NCBI RefSeq assembly: GCF_900108315.1
Contig: NZ_FNVB01000015.1
Span: 40,226 to 104,225 of the forward strand
DNA: 64,000 nt
Direction of reading: 5' to 3'
From: Saccharopolyspora kobensis
GTDB lineage: Bacteria; Actinomycetota; Actinomycetes; Mycobacteriales; Pseudonocardiaceae
In this document: positions 54,810-62,763 of the stretch, in pieces
Numbering within the stretch: the first letter of the stretch is position 1
Layout: each line of letters opens with the position of its first letter
The notes under the pieces: model-generated
Told to the model about the DNA's origin: nothing
What the model saw: the letters and a program-made list of their open reading frames with translations, nothing else
Database searches by the model: none
Translations under genes and position numbers: made by a program

Positions 54810-55298
54810 GTGGACTTCGACGTCACGATCGAGATCCCCAAGGGGAACCGGAACAAGTACGAGGTGGACCACGAGACGGGGCGGATCCGCCTCGACCGCA
54901 CGCTGTTCACCGCCACCCAGTACCCGGCCGACTACGGATTCATCGAGGACACCCTCGGCGAGGACGGCGACCCGTTGGACGCGCTGGTGCTGGTGCAGGA
55001 GCCGACCTTCCCGGGCTGCCTGATCAAGTCGCGCGCCATCGGCATGTTCCGGATGCGGGACGAGAAGGGCGGCGACGACAAGGTCATCTGCGTGCCCTCG
55101 GACGACCCGCGCCAGGAGCACCTCCGCGACATCCACCACCTCTCCGAGTTCTACCGGCTGGAGATCCAGCACTTCTTCGAGGTGTACAAGGACCTGGAAC
55201 CGGGCAAGAGCGTGGAAGGCGCGACCTGGGTCGGCCGCACGGAGGCCGAAGAGGAGATCAAGCGCTCGTACGAGCGGCTCAAGGAGCAGGGTCACTGA
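54810..55298 (+). CDS. ppa: Inorganic pyrophosphatase (family I)
   Basis: Hydrolyses pyrophosphate, driving biosynthetic reactions; cytosolic and Mg-dependent. The 162-residue protein begins MDFDVTIEIPKGNRNKYEVD and has the metal-binding signature DGDPLDALVLV near 52-62 with the conserved Asp residues, YGFIEDTLGEDGDP, and the KPGKSVEG-like PGKSVEGATW near 132. Start GTG with GTGAGGAA upstream. It is divergent from dacB and followed by a good terminator. Confidence 0.96.
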   Translation: MDFDVTIEIPKGNRNKYEVDHETGRIRLDRTLFTATQYPADYGFIEDTLGEDGDPLDALVLVQEPTFPGCLIKSRAIGMFRMRDEKGGDDKVICVPSDDPRQEHLRDIHHLSEFYRLEIQHFFEVYKDLEPGKSVEGATWVGRTEAEEEIKRSYERLKEQGH

Positions 55299-55315
55299 AA
55301 CCCGGCCCGCAAAAC

Positions 55316-55353
55316 GAGCCCTCCCCGCTTCGCGCGAGGGAGGGCTTTGTTTT
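55316..55353 (+). terminator. Intrinsic terminator of ppa
   Basis: AGCCCTCCC pairs with GGGAGGGCT across a short loop, followed by TTGTTTT. It is the most classical rho-independent terminator in the window and begins 18 bases after the stop. Confidence 0.85.
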
Positions 55354-55370
55354 GCGCGGCGCAGACCCAG

Positions 55371-55411
55371 TTGTCCACAGCCCTGGGGATAACTCGCCCA
55401 ACCTGTGGACA
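55371..55411. promoter_or_regulatory. DnaA-box-like cluster
   Basis: TTGTCCACA at 55371-55379 and its exact inverse TGTGGACAA at 55403-55411 match the high-GC actinobacterial DnaA box. Between them GGGGATAAC (55385-55393) resembles a third, weaker box. The cluster lies between ppa and a small membrane-protein gene, with no dnaA, dnaN or parAB nearby. Confidence 0.55.
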
Positions 55412-55428
55412 ACTCTGTGGAGTCCGCG

Positions 55429-55671
55429 TCAGCGAGGCCGCGGCACATGTCCCAGCGGCGTGCCGTCGACCCGGCGCAGCACCACCACCGGAACCGTCGA
55501 AGCGTGCTTCCCGCTGCCCGGCGTGAACCGCTCGCGCTCCGGGCGCCGCTGGTAGAACCAGGCCAGCTCGGTCCGCGCCCGGGTCACCGCCCGGCGCCGG
55601 AGCAGGTACCTGCGGGCTCCGGGCACAGCCAGCGCCAGCCCCACCGCGACCACTGCAATCGACCACAACAT
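55429..55671 (-). CDS. Small membrane-anchored protein
   Basis: An 80-residue protein with one N-terminal helix (LWSIAVVAVGLALAVPGA, residues 2-19), an Arg-rich juxtamembrane stretch and a short soluble part ending VVLRRVDGTPLGHVPRPR. The ATG at 55671 has an excellent GGGAGGGGAC upstream, which supports it being real. A longer frame starting at 55719 would add 16 residues. Family unknown. Confidence 0.62.
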   Translation of the reverse strand: MLWSIAVVAVGLALAVPGARRYLLRRRAVTRARTELAWFYQRRPERERFTPGSGKHASTVPVVVLRRVDGTPLGHVPRPR

Positions 55672-56014
55672 CGCGTCCCCTCCCGTCGCGGAGGGGAAAT
55701 GCGCGAGCAGCCGCGTCATGATGCAGCCCGGCGGCTCTCCACCCGTTCGGCCCAGCGCCGGTTCACGCGTTCAGCCCAGCCGAGCACCGGAACACCGGGA
55801 CATTCCGGGCAAAGTTCCCGCTTCGTCCACAGTTGACGGTCGAGAACAGCGATGGCCCCCGCGACATCGCGAGGGCCATCGGGTCTTCGTCCGGGGGCTA
55901 CCGGCGTCGGCCGGTTCGGTCCGCGCCCGCCGATCGGGCAGCGCGGACTTCGGGGCCGCCCTGGGCACTACGGCGTTCCGGCGCGGGCGGAGGCGCCCGG
56001 TCCGCCGCGGTGGA

Positions 56015-56725
56015 TCAGCTGCCGAGCTGGTTGACGCCGCCGAGCGGGCCGTGGGCGAGCAGGTCGTTGACCTTCTCCCCGGTGCCTCCCGGCAGGACGT
56101 CCGGGGTGGCGCGGCCGACCGGCAGGGTCTGCGGCAGACCGCCGGTCAGGTCGCTGACGACGCCGGTGGTGCCTTCGGCGACGCCCAGCAGGTCGCCGGT
56201 GCGGCCCAGCGGGGTCGTGCCGACCACGCCGTTGACCGTCTCGCCGACCACGTTCACGTCCTGCGCGGGCAGCGGTGCGGGCTTGGTCTGCGGGGTGCTG
56301 GGCTGCAGCTGCTCCAGCGCCGGGGCGACGCCGGGCGGCAGCAGCTGCTCCGCGCCGCTGCGGCCCGCGGGCAGCGTCTGCCCGGCCGGGACGACATCGC
56401 CGACCGGCAGGCTGCCGAGGGTCTTGCCCGCGAGGTTGCCGACCACGTCGCCCTGCGTCAGCCCGGCGAGCGCGCCACCGGCGAGACCGCCGACCTGGTC
56501 GCCGCTGCGGCCGGAGAGCTGCTTGCCCAGCGGAACCACGTCGCCGACGGTCTGCTGCGCGGAGTGCAGCGTGCCCGCGGCGTGGAACGCGGTCTGCGCG
56601 AGGTTGTTGTCCGTGGGCAGTTCGGCGGGCAGCTGCGGGGTTTCGGCGTTCGCGGCGCCGGCGAAGCCAACGGCACCGGCACCGCTGACCAGTACTGCGG
56701 CCGCGGCCGTAAGGGTGCGCTTCAT
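56015..56725 (-). CDS. Secreted Gly/Leu/Pro-rich protein, function unknown
   Basis: The 236-residue protein has a clear Sec signal peptide (MKRTLTAAAAVLVSGAGAVG, cleavage near ANAE at about 26-29). The mature part contains imperfect repeats built on G-D-V-V-P-x-G and LPxGRxG (for example GDVVPLGKQLSGRSG, GDVVPAGQTLPAGRSG, GTTPLGRTGDLLG). No catalytic motif or LPXTG anchor is seen. GAGAGGAGC precedes the ATG. The repeats suggest a structural surface or extracellular protein like those of sporulating actinomycetes. Confidence 0.78.
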   Translation of the reverse strand: MKRTLTAAAAVLVSGAGAVGFAGAANAETPQLPAELPTDNNLAQTAFHAAGTLHSAQQTVGDVVPLGKQLSGRSGDQVGGLAGGALAGLTQGDVVGNLAGKTLGSLPVGDVVPAGQTLPAGRSGAEQLLPPGVAPALEQLQPSTPQTKPAPLPAQDVNVVGETVNGVVGTTPLGRTGDLLGVAEGTTGVVSDLTGGLPQTLPVGRATPDVLPGGTGEKVNDLLAHGPLGGVNQLGS

Positions 56726-56890
56726 CGCAATGCTCCTCTCTGCACAGGCCGACTTCCTGTGTCCGCGGCGGAGATTACGGAAGGATCAACCTCCACTATT
56801 CAGCGATCACGCAAGTGGGAAATGTAAACGCCGAGTGACCGAATCGCCGTTCATGCGCCCCACTTTCGAGCGACATGACGCCTATCGCGA

Positions 56891-57703
56891 CTACTGGCCG
56901 GGCGCGTCGACCGCTGCCGACGGCAACCGCCGCACCTGCTCGGCCCGCAGCGCGTCCACGGCATCGGCGAACTCCGCGTACGCCTCGCGCTCGCGGTCGA
57001 ACCTGCGGTACCGGCCGACCCGCAGCTCCACCGCTTCGTACTCCCGCTCCAGGGAATCCGCGGTCTGCTGCAACGCCTGCGCGCGATCCCGGTACTTGGC
57101 GTACCCGGCGAAGGCCGCGGCCACCGCGACCAGCAGGCTCAGCACCGCCGCCACCCAGCGAACGTCCACAACGGACACCGCCGTCGCGGTCACCACCGCG
57201 GCGACTATCGAGCCGCCGACCACCACCGTCTGCAGGGCGTTGTCCTTCCACCGGTCGCGCCGGGCCTCGCCGCGGTAGCGCTCGACCAGCTCCGGGAGCT
57301 GCGCGCGGTAGCGCTTGTGCGCGGCCAGCAGGTCCCCGTCGCCGAGTTCGTCCAGCAGGTGCTCGCGGTAGCCGTGCTCCAGCGCACGCAGTTCTGCTTC
57401 CACCGCGCGAACCCTAAAGTGCTGCCGGTAGACGAACTTCGCCGCCACCCCGATCGAGGCGACCGCCAGCGCGAACATCACCGCGGCCGGTACCGCGATG
57501 CCCCATAACGCCAGCGCGACCACCCCGAGGACGATCAGCAGCAGGTTGCCGGGCACCGCCCAGAGCAGCAGCAACCGCTGGACCATGCGGTTGCGGTAGA
57601 GCTGCTCGGAACGCTCGGCGATCCGGCGGTCCCAGTCCGCGGGCCGGTGCTCTCCGGAGAGCACGCCGCCGCCGACGATGCCGGCTGTGTCCACTCGCTC
57701 CAT
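56891..57703 (-). CDS. DUF4231/SLATT-like membrane protein
   Basis: The 270-residue protein has two pairs of membrane helices (about 44-66/69-92 and 155-175/179-197), each pair followed by amphipathic helices and charged coiled segments (RAQALQQTADSLEREYEAVEL). This matches the DUF4231/SLATT architecture, which comparative genomics links to pore-forming effectors in nucleotide-signal immune systems. No cyclase, sensor or nuclease partner is adjacent, so a defence role is not supported here. The ATG at MERVDTAG has GGAAGGA upstream. Confidence 0.62.
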   Translation of the reverse strand: MERVDTAGIVGGGVLSGEHRPADWDRRIAERSEQLYRNRMVQRLLLLWAVPGNLLLIVLGVVALALWGIAVPAAVMFALAVASIGVAAKFVYRQHFRVRAVEAELRALEHGYREHLLDELGDGDLLAAHKRYRAQLPELVERYRGEARRDRWKDNALQTVVVGGSIVAAVVTATAVSVVDVRWVAAVLSLLVAVAAAFAGYAKYRDRAQALQQTADSLEREYEAVELRVGRYRRFDREREAYAEFADAVDALRAEQVRRLPSAAVDAPGQ

Positions 57704-57961
57704 CACTATCCTTCCAGCGCGTTGATGCGATCGAAGTAGCTTCCGGAGCACCACGACAATCGGCCAGGAGGGTGATGGGAGGTTCGGCCTTCCGGACCAC
57801 GTCCGGCTGCGCCGGGTGATCGCCGCTGGATTCGCAGGTCGATCGCCGCGCGATACTCCGCAGTGATAACAGCGGGTGGCGCGATCACCGGCGGCGCGAC
57901 CGGCTCCGGGCCTGACACTGTGGCAGCGCCCGCCGCGCGCCTCGCAACCGGGTCCGGCGGA

Positions 57962-58507
57962 TCAGCCGAGCAATTCGGCGTCCCGCTCGGCGTAGAACCG
58001 CACCGGATCGACGGGCACGCCCGCGACGTCCAGCTGGAAGTGCAGGTGCGGTCCGGTGGATTCGCCGCGATCTCCCATCGTCGCGATCAGCTCACCGGCC
58101 CGCACGGATTGCCCGACCGCCACGAATCCGGTGTCGATGTGGCCGTAGGTGGAAATGACGTCGTGCGGGTGCTCGATCCTGATCCACAAGCCGTATCCGC
58201 TCGCCGGGCCGAAATCGATGACGACTCCCGCCGAAGCGGCCCGGATCGGCGTCCCCACCTCGTTGGCCACGTCGACGCCGTGGTGCACCGATCCCCACCG
58301 CTCGCCGAAGCCGCTGCTGATCTCGCCCTCGGTCGGCGCCACCCACTCCTCGTCCGGCGCAGGCCGCGGAGCAGCGAAGTAGGCCGCGGGAACGGTGCGC
58401 GCGGCGGGCGCGGTGACGGCGGCGGACAGATCGGTGGCGATGCCGCCGATGCTGACCGCGAACAGGACGGTGAGGCCGCCGAGCGCGGTCCTCTCTCGAA
58501 TTGCCAT
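57962..58507 (-). CDS. M23-family metallopeptidase (secreted)
   Basis: Peptidoglycan endopeptidase of the LytM type. The 181-residue protein has an N-terminal signal/anchor (about 9-30, ALGGLTVLFAVSIGGIA), a short Ala/Pro linker and one M23 domain (about 60-170). The zinc ligands are in HHGVDVAN near 76 (H-x3-D) and GPHLHFQLD near 154 (H-x-H); the HxH and G-P context are intact, so it should be active. The ATG at 58507 has GGGAGGAGTGG upstream. Confidence 0.9.
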   Translation of the reverse strand: MAIRERTALGGLTVLFAVSIGGIATDLSAAVTAPAARTVPAAYFAAPRPAPDEEWVAPTEGEISSGFGERWGSVHHGVDVANEVGTPIRAASAGVVIDFGPASGYGLWIRIEHPHDVISTYGHIDTGFVAVGQSVRAGELIATMGDRGESTGPHLHFQLDVAGVPVDPVRFYAERDAELLG

Positions 58508-58962
58508 CGGATTCCACTCCTCCCGCCATCCGCCGCACCGGGCGGTGGCCGGGCTGAATTGGCGCAGGCGCGCCGAATTCGGATCGATCCGGCGCGGGGC
58601 GGCCCGGGGAGATTCCAGCCGAGGCGCTCCGGGAACGCATTCCGGAATTGGTCCGATGGCATGAGTCGGGGCGAATTCCACGACTCGTCCGAACGACTCC
58701 GAAAGTCCGCCACAAGAAAGCACCGCGAACACCGAGAGTCCACAGTGGTCGCGATTATCGGTGAACCGCACCGGCGAAGAATCCGAAGACCGTTCCACTC
58801 CTCACGGACGGTGCCGACCGGGCGCGAGACCCCGGATTCACCCCTCCGCCACACCGAAGGTCACCGGATCGAGCTAATCCGCACCGGCCGCTCCGGCGCA
58901 CCTCACCAGTTGATCTCGCGATCGACCGGTTCCACTCGAACGAGTGGTGCCACCATGCGCGG
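58508..58962. other. Region upstream of the M23 gene, nothing recognised
   Basis: 455 bases. The part next to the peptidase gene should hold its promoter and possibly a structured leader, but I see no convincing promoter, riboswitch or coding frame. Base composition is somewhat less GC-rich around 58,550-58,760. Confidence 0.35.
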
Positions 58963-59329
58963 CTACCACGCGCGATCACGCTCCCGCTCGGCCTGCCGCA
59001 GCCGCCGGGCGGCGACCCGGTCCCCGGCCTCGGCCATCGCGCGGACTTCCGCCACCCGGCCGAACCGGAGCAGCTGCGCGATCCGCTCGGAGCGCGCGCT
59101 CGGGATCGAGCTCCGCGGCCGCGAGCTCGGCGAGCCCGGCATCGACCTCACCGCGGCGGAGATGCAGCTGCGCCAGCCACAGCCGCGCGCTCGCGAACTC
59201 ATCGACCTCCGCGCGCAGCTGATCGACACGGTCGGTGCGGAACAGCAGCTCCATGAGCGTCGCGAACGCGCGGTCGTCGCCGCCCCGCGCCAAGGCCCGC
59301 AGGTCGTCGAGCCGATCCCCGTCCACCAT
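58963..59329 (-). pseudogene. Frameshifted small helical-repeat (TPR-like) protein
   Basis: From the ATG at 59329 the frame reads MVDGDRLDDLRALARGGDDR, then ATLMELLFRTDRVDQLRAEV, a TPR/ARM-like helical protein, until AELDPERA. There (about 59,090-59,110) sense continues in another frame, SERIAQLLRFGRVAEVRAMA, to the stop at 58963. A single-base change would restore a protein of about 122 residues. Either a real inactivation or a sequencing error. Confidence 0.6.
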
Positions 59330-59442
59330 GACCTCGGTAGCGGCGCTGGGACACGTTCCCCCTCCCGAAGCGGTACGGCCACGATACGCACGCCACCACC
59401 AGCGATCACGCAGCCGAGCCGGGACGTTCCGCCTGCACAACG

Positions 59443-59488
59443 GCCGTGAGCGTTTTGGGGGGCTATAGCACCACAAAACGCTCACGGC
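59443..59488. repeat. Family A palindrome, copy 5
   Basis: GCCGTGAGCGTTTTGGGG arm, GCTATAGCA centre, ACAAAACGCTCACGGC arm. It begins 42 bases after the YceI stop on the minus strand. Confidence 0.86.
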
Positions 59489-59530
59489 CTCTGACCAGCG
59501 ACGACGGAGCCGATGACCGTCGTGGGGGCG

Positions 59531-60076
59531 TCACTCCGCCGGTTCGACGAACTGCACGTCCAGCTGGATCTTGACGACGTCGCCCAGGATCGCCTCGCCC
59601 GCGCCGAAGCCGATGCCGAAGTCGCTGCGCCGGATCTGCCCGGTCGCCTCGAACCCGGCGTGCCTGCTGCCGTCGAAGACGTCCTCGACGCCGCCGAACT
59701 CCACGGCGAAGCTGATCTGCCGGGTCACCTCGCCGATGGTGAGCTCACCGTCGAGCGTCCACTCCTCGCCGTCGCCGCGGATGCCGGTGGAGCGGAAGGA
59801 CATGGTGGGGCGCTTCTCGACGTCGAGCATGTCATTGGCGAGGACGTGCGCGTCGCGGTCGGCGTTGCCGGTGTCGATGGAGGCGAGCTCGACGGTCGCG
59901 GTGATCGAGCTGTCCGCCAGCGTCTCGCCGACGACGAGTTCGGCGTCGAACGCGGTGAACCGGCCGCGAACCTTGGACACGCCGAGGTGCCGGATCGCGA
60001 AGCCGACCGAGGAGTGCAACGAGTCGAGCGCCCAGCGGCCGGCGATGAGCGGGAGTGCGTTGGTTCGAGAGGTCAT
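59531..60076 (-). CDS. YceI-family protein
   Basis: The 181-residue lipocalin-like barrel protein of the YceI family binds polyisoprenoid or amphipathic lipid ligands in characterised members. Family features: AGRWALDSLHSSVGFAIRHLG at the start (the conserved DxxHSxVxFxVxHxG motif), KVRGRFTAFDAELVV, and DMLDVEKRPTMSF near 82. No signal peptide, so cytosolic, as in many actinobacterial copies. It is divergent from the XRE regulator. Confidence 0.92.
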   Translation of the reverse strand: MTSRTNALPLIAGRWALDSLHSSVGFAIRHLGVSKVRGRFTAFDAELVVGETLADSSITATVELASIDTGNADRDAHVLANDMLDVEKRPTMSFRSTGIRGDGEEWTLDGELTIGEVTRQISFAVEFGGVEDVFDGSRHAGFEATGQIRRSDFGIGFGAGEAILGDVVKIQLDVQFVEPAE

Positions 60077-60174
60077 GCCGCCAACACTGCTGCTCCGGCC
60101 CGGCGCCGGGGAGACCGCGCGGAGACTGGTCCTCCCAGGGACACCCTCCGCCGGATAGGAGGCATTAGGTTGGA

Positions 60175-61026
60175 GTGGTGCGCGAGAACCAGTTCGGCGA
60201 CTTCCTGCGGGCCCGCCGCGAAGCGGTGCAGCCCGCGGACGTAGGGCTGCCCGCAGGGACGCGGCGGCGCACGCCGGGGTTGCGGCGATCCGAGCTGGCC
60301 ATGCTGGCCGGGATCAGCGTCGAGTACCTGACCAGGCTCGAGCAGGGCCGCGACCGCCACCCGTCGCCGGAGGTGCTGTCCGCCCTGGTCGGAGCGCTGC
60401 AGCTGTCGGTGACCGACCGCGAGCAGCTGTGGGTGATCCTCGGCCACAACAAGCCGACCGCGCTGTGCCCGAGCGTGGCCGAACCGCCGGTCCAGCAGGT
60501 GCGGCCGGGTGTGCGAGCGGTCCTCGACCGGCTCGAACCGAGCCCCGCGCTGGTGATCAACCGCATCGGCGACGTGCTCGCCCACACCGCCGGCTACCAG
60601 CGGCTCGCGGGCCCGCTCGGCGTCCTGGACGGCGAGCCGCCGAACCTGCCGCGCTACCTGTTCACCGATCCCCGCGCCCGCGACGCGCACCCGGACTGGC
60701 CGCTGCTCGCGGACGCGCAGGCCAACCACCTCAAACTCGGCTCCCACGAGCAGGACCCGCACTCGATGCAGCTGGTCGCGGAGCTGTCCGCGGTCGGCAG
60801 CGAGTTCACCGACCGGTTCCGCAGATCGCCCACCCCGGCGCTGCGCTCCGGGTCGGAGCGGTGGGTGCACCCGGAGGTCGGCGAGCTGCTGCTGAACTTC
60901 GAGATCATGGACCTGGCCGACCTCGACTCCCAGCGCCTGGCCGTCTACGTGCCGGGCGACGACGTGACCTCCCGGGCCCTCGACCGGCTCAACGGCCGCC
61001 AGCCCGGAGCGCTGCGCGCCGTCTGA
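60175..61026 (+). CDS. XRE-family regulator with MmyB-like C-terminal domain
   Basis: The 283-residue protein has an N-terminal helix-turn-helix (about 8-85; RSELAMLAGISVEYLTRLEQ) preceded by the GTRRRTPGLRR motif typical of this actinobacterial family. A C-terminal MmyB-like PAS-type ligand-binding domain (about 105-275) starts near PALVINRIGDVLAHTAGYQ. Such regulators often control an adjacent oxidoreductase; the divergent YceI gene is the nearest candidate target. GTG at 60175 or 60178; TAGGTT just upstream suggests a leaderless transcript starting at the second. Confidence 0.9.
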   Translation: MVRENQFGDFLRARREAVQPADVGLPAGTRRRTPGLRRSELAMLAGISVEYLTRLEQGRDRHPSPEVLSALVGALQLSVTDREQLWVILGHNKPTALCPSVAEPPVQQVRPGVRAVLDRLEPSPALVINRIGDVLAHTAGYQRLAGPLGVLDGEPPNLPRYLFTDPRARDAHPDWPLLADAQANHLKLGSHEQDPHSMQLVAELSAVGSEFTDRFRRSPTPALRSGSERWVHPEVGELLLNFEIMDLADLDSQRLAVYVPGDDVTSRALDRLNGRQPGALRAV

Positions 61027-61049
61027 GCGACCATCGCGGAGCCGGGCGC

Positions 61050-61685
61050 TCAGGCTGAGTCGACGGACACCTCCAGCACGCCGGGAACGGCGGCGAACAC
61101 CTCCCGGACGCAGTCGGCGAGCTCCTCGCGGGTGTGCGAGTCCGCGCGCTGCAACCACAGCTCCAGCGCGCGGTGGAACGCGGCGATCACCAGGTCCATC
61201 GCCAGCCGCGCGCGCAGGTCGACCTCGTCGGACAGGCCGAACCGCGCCCGCAGCACGTCGACCGCCTCGTTGGTGGTCCGCTCGCAGAAGTGCTTGCCGT
61301 GCGCGTCGATGGACGGCATCCCGGCGGCGATCCGCCTGCTCAGCAGCAGCCGCTGCGCCCAGTCCTCGCCGGGCATCCCGGACAACGCGCTGAGCAGGGA
61401 TTCCTGCAGCACCTCGATCAGGGACCGGCTGCCGGGCTCGCGCGCTCCGAGGTCCGCGACGAACGCGGTCCACATGTCCTCGACCGGGGCCAGCGCCACG
61501 TCCTCCTTGCCGCCGAAGTAGCGGAAGAACGTGGTCTTCGAGACCTCGACCGCCTCGCACAGCTCGTCGAGCGTGGTGCCGTCGAAGCCCTGCTCGGTGA
61601 ACTTCGCCAGCGCGGTGTCGATCAACGCCTGCCGGGTGCGCTGCTTCTTGCGCTCGCGGAGCGAGGCGGGTGGTGAGGTGCTCAT
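61050..61685 (-). CDS. TetR-family transcriptional regulator
   Basis: The 211-residue repressor has the N-terminal TetR helix-turn-helix (about 15-62; FTEQGFDGTTLDELCEAVEV and SKTTFFRYFGGKED) and a helical ligand domain (70-205) of the AcrR C-terminal type. It is divergent from the zinc-dependent-dehydrogenase-type oxidoreductase gene and probably represses it and itself. ATG at 61685; a start 7 codons upstream is possible. Confidence 0.9.
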   Translation of the reverse strand: MSTSPPASLRERKKQRTRQALIDTALAKFTEQGFDGTTLDELCEAVEVSKTTFFRYFGGKEDVALAPVEDMWTAFVADLGAREPGSRSLIEVLQESLLSALSGMPGEDWAQRLLLSRRIAAGMPSIDAHGKHFCERTTNEAVDVLRARFGLSDEVDLRARLAMDLVIAAFHRALELWLQRADSHTREELADCVREVFAAVPGVLEVSVDSA

Positions 61686-61711
61686 CACAAACAGTTTACC
61701 GCACACCGAAC

Positions 61712-61741
61712 GTTACTCATAAACTTTTGGCACTCAGTAAC
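61712..61741. promoter_or_regulatory. Candidate TetR operator
   Basis: GTTACT (61712-61717) and AGTAAC (61736-61741) form an inverted repeat in the divergent promoter region, in an AT-rich stretch. It is 22 bases from the oxidoreductase ATG and 27 bases from the TetR start. Confidence 0.55.
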
Positions 61742-61762
61742 ATTTTCTTTCCGGAGGTTCCC

Positions 61763-62689
61763 ATGCGCGCACTCCTCGTCGACCGCTCCACGCCCAGCGG
61801 TCTCCGCCTCGGCGAAGCTCCCGTGCCCGAGCCCGCACCGAACCAAGCGCTGGTCAGGGTGGTCGCGACCTCCCTCAACTTCGGCGAGGTCAAGGTGGGC
61901 ATCGAGCGCGCGCCCGAGGGGACTGTGCTCGGCTGGGACGCGGCCGGGGTGGTCGAGCGCCCCGCCGCCGACGGCTCCGGCCCGGCCGCAGGCACCCCGG
62001 TCGTCACGCTCGCCGCGGACGGCGGCTGGGCCGAGTACCGCGCCGTGGACGCGGATCTGATCGGCATCGTGCCGCCGGGAGCCGACCTCGGCGCCATCAG
62101 CACCATTCCGGTGGCGGCGGCCACCGCACTGCGCGCGCTGCACCGCGTCGGCCCGGTCCTCGGCAGGAAGCTGCTGATCACCGGCGCCACCGGCGGAACG
62201 GGCCGCTACGCCGTGCAGCTCGCCAAGATGGGCGGCGCGCACATCACCGCGTCGACCGGCAACCCGGCCGCGCACGCGGCGGGCCTGCGCGCGCTCGGTG
62301 CCCACGAAGTCGTTTCCGACCCGTCGGAATCCGGCATCGTGGACGGCGTGCTCGACATGGTCGGCGGCCCCCAGCTGGTCGCGGCCCACGACCGGCTCGC
62401 GGAGAACGGCACGCTGGTCGCGATCGGGCACTCCGCGGGCCAGGCCGAGCACTTCCCGCACGGCGCCATGTACGGCGACTGGGGCAGGTACAACCGCTCG
62501 ATCGTCACGTTCTTCTTGCTCAGCCACCGGAATCTCGCCCCCGACCTGACCTGGCTGGCCGAGCGCGTCGCGGCGGGCGAGCTCGACCCGCAGGTCTCGT
62601 GGCGCGACACCTGGGAGCGAGCCGAGGAAGCCGTCGACGCCCTGCTCGGCCGGACCCTGCACGGCAAGGCGGTCCTGGAGATCGCCTGA
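61763..62689 (+). CDS. Zinc-binding dehydrogenase/quinone reductase-like oxidoreductase (MDR superfamily)
   Basis: The 308-residue NAD(P)-dependent oxidoreductase has a GroES-like N-terminal half (LRLGEAPVPEPAPNQALVRV; GWDAAGVVERP near 54) and a Rossmann domain with the NADPH-binding ITGATGGTGRYAVQLAKMGG near 136. Structural and catalytic zinc cysteines are absent, placing it with the quinone-reductase-like branch. Likely induced through the divergent TetR regulator. ATG follows CCGGAGG. Confidence 0.88.
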   Translation: MRALLVDRSTPSGLRLGEAPVPEPAPNQALVRVVATSLNFGEVKVGIERAPEGTVLGWDAAGVVERPAADGSGPAAGTPVVTLAADGGWAEYRAVDADLIGIVPPGADLGAISTIPVAAATALRALHRVGPVLGRKLLITGATGGTGRYAVQLAKMGGAHITASTGNPAAHAAGLRALGAHEVVSDPSESGIVDGVLDMVGGPQLVAAHDRLAENGTLVAIGHSAGQAEHFPHGAMYGDWGRYNRSIVTFFLLSHRNLAPDLTWLAERVAAGELDPQVSWRDTWERAEEAVDALLGRTLHGKAVLEIA

Positions 62690-62751
62690 TCGTCCCGACT
62701 AGGCGAATCGTGCAGTACCGAAACGGTTTTCACGCCATCCGAAACCTCACG

Positions 62752-62757
62752 TAGGTT
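62752..62757 (+). promoter_or_regulatory. Probable -10 element of a leaderless FAD-oxidoreductase promoter
   Basis: TAGGTT lies 6 bases before the ATG, again without a ribosome binding site. Confidence 0.45.
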
Positions 62758-62763
62758 GTGGGC

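Noticed and set aside
58508..58962. Possible ydaO (c-di-AMP) riboswitch upstream of the M23 peptidase
   Set aside because: The gap length and gene type fit, but on the minus strand I could not find the conserved riboswitch blocks in the right order; a covariance search would be needed.
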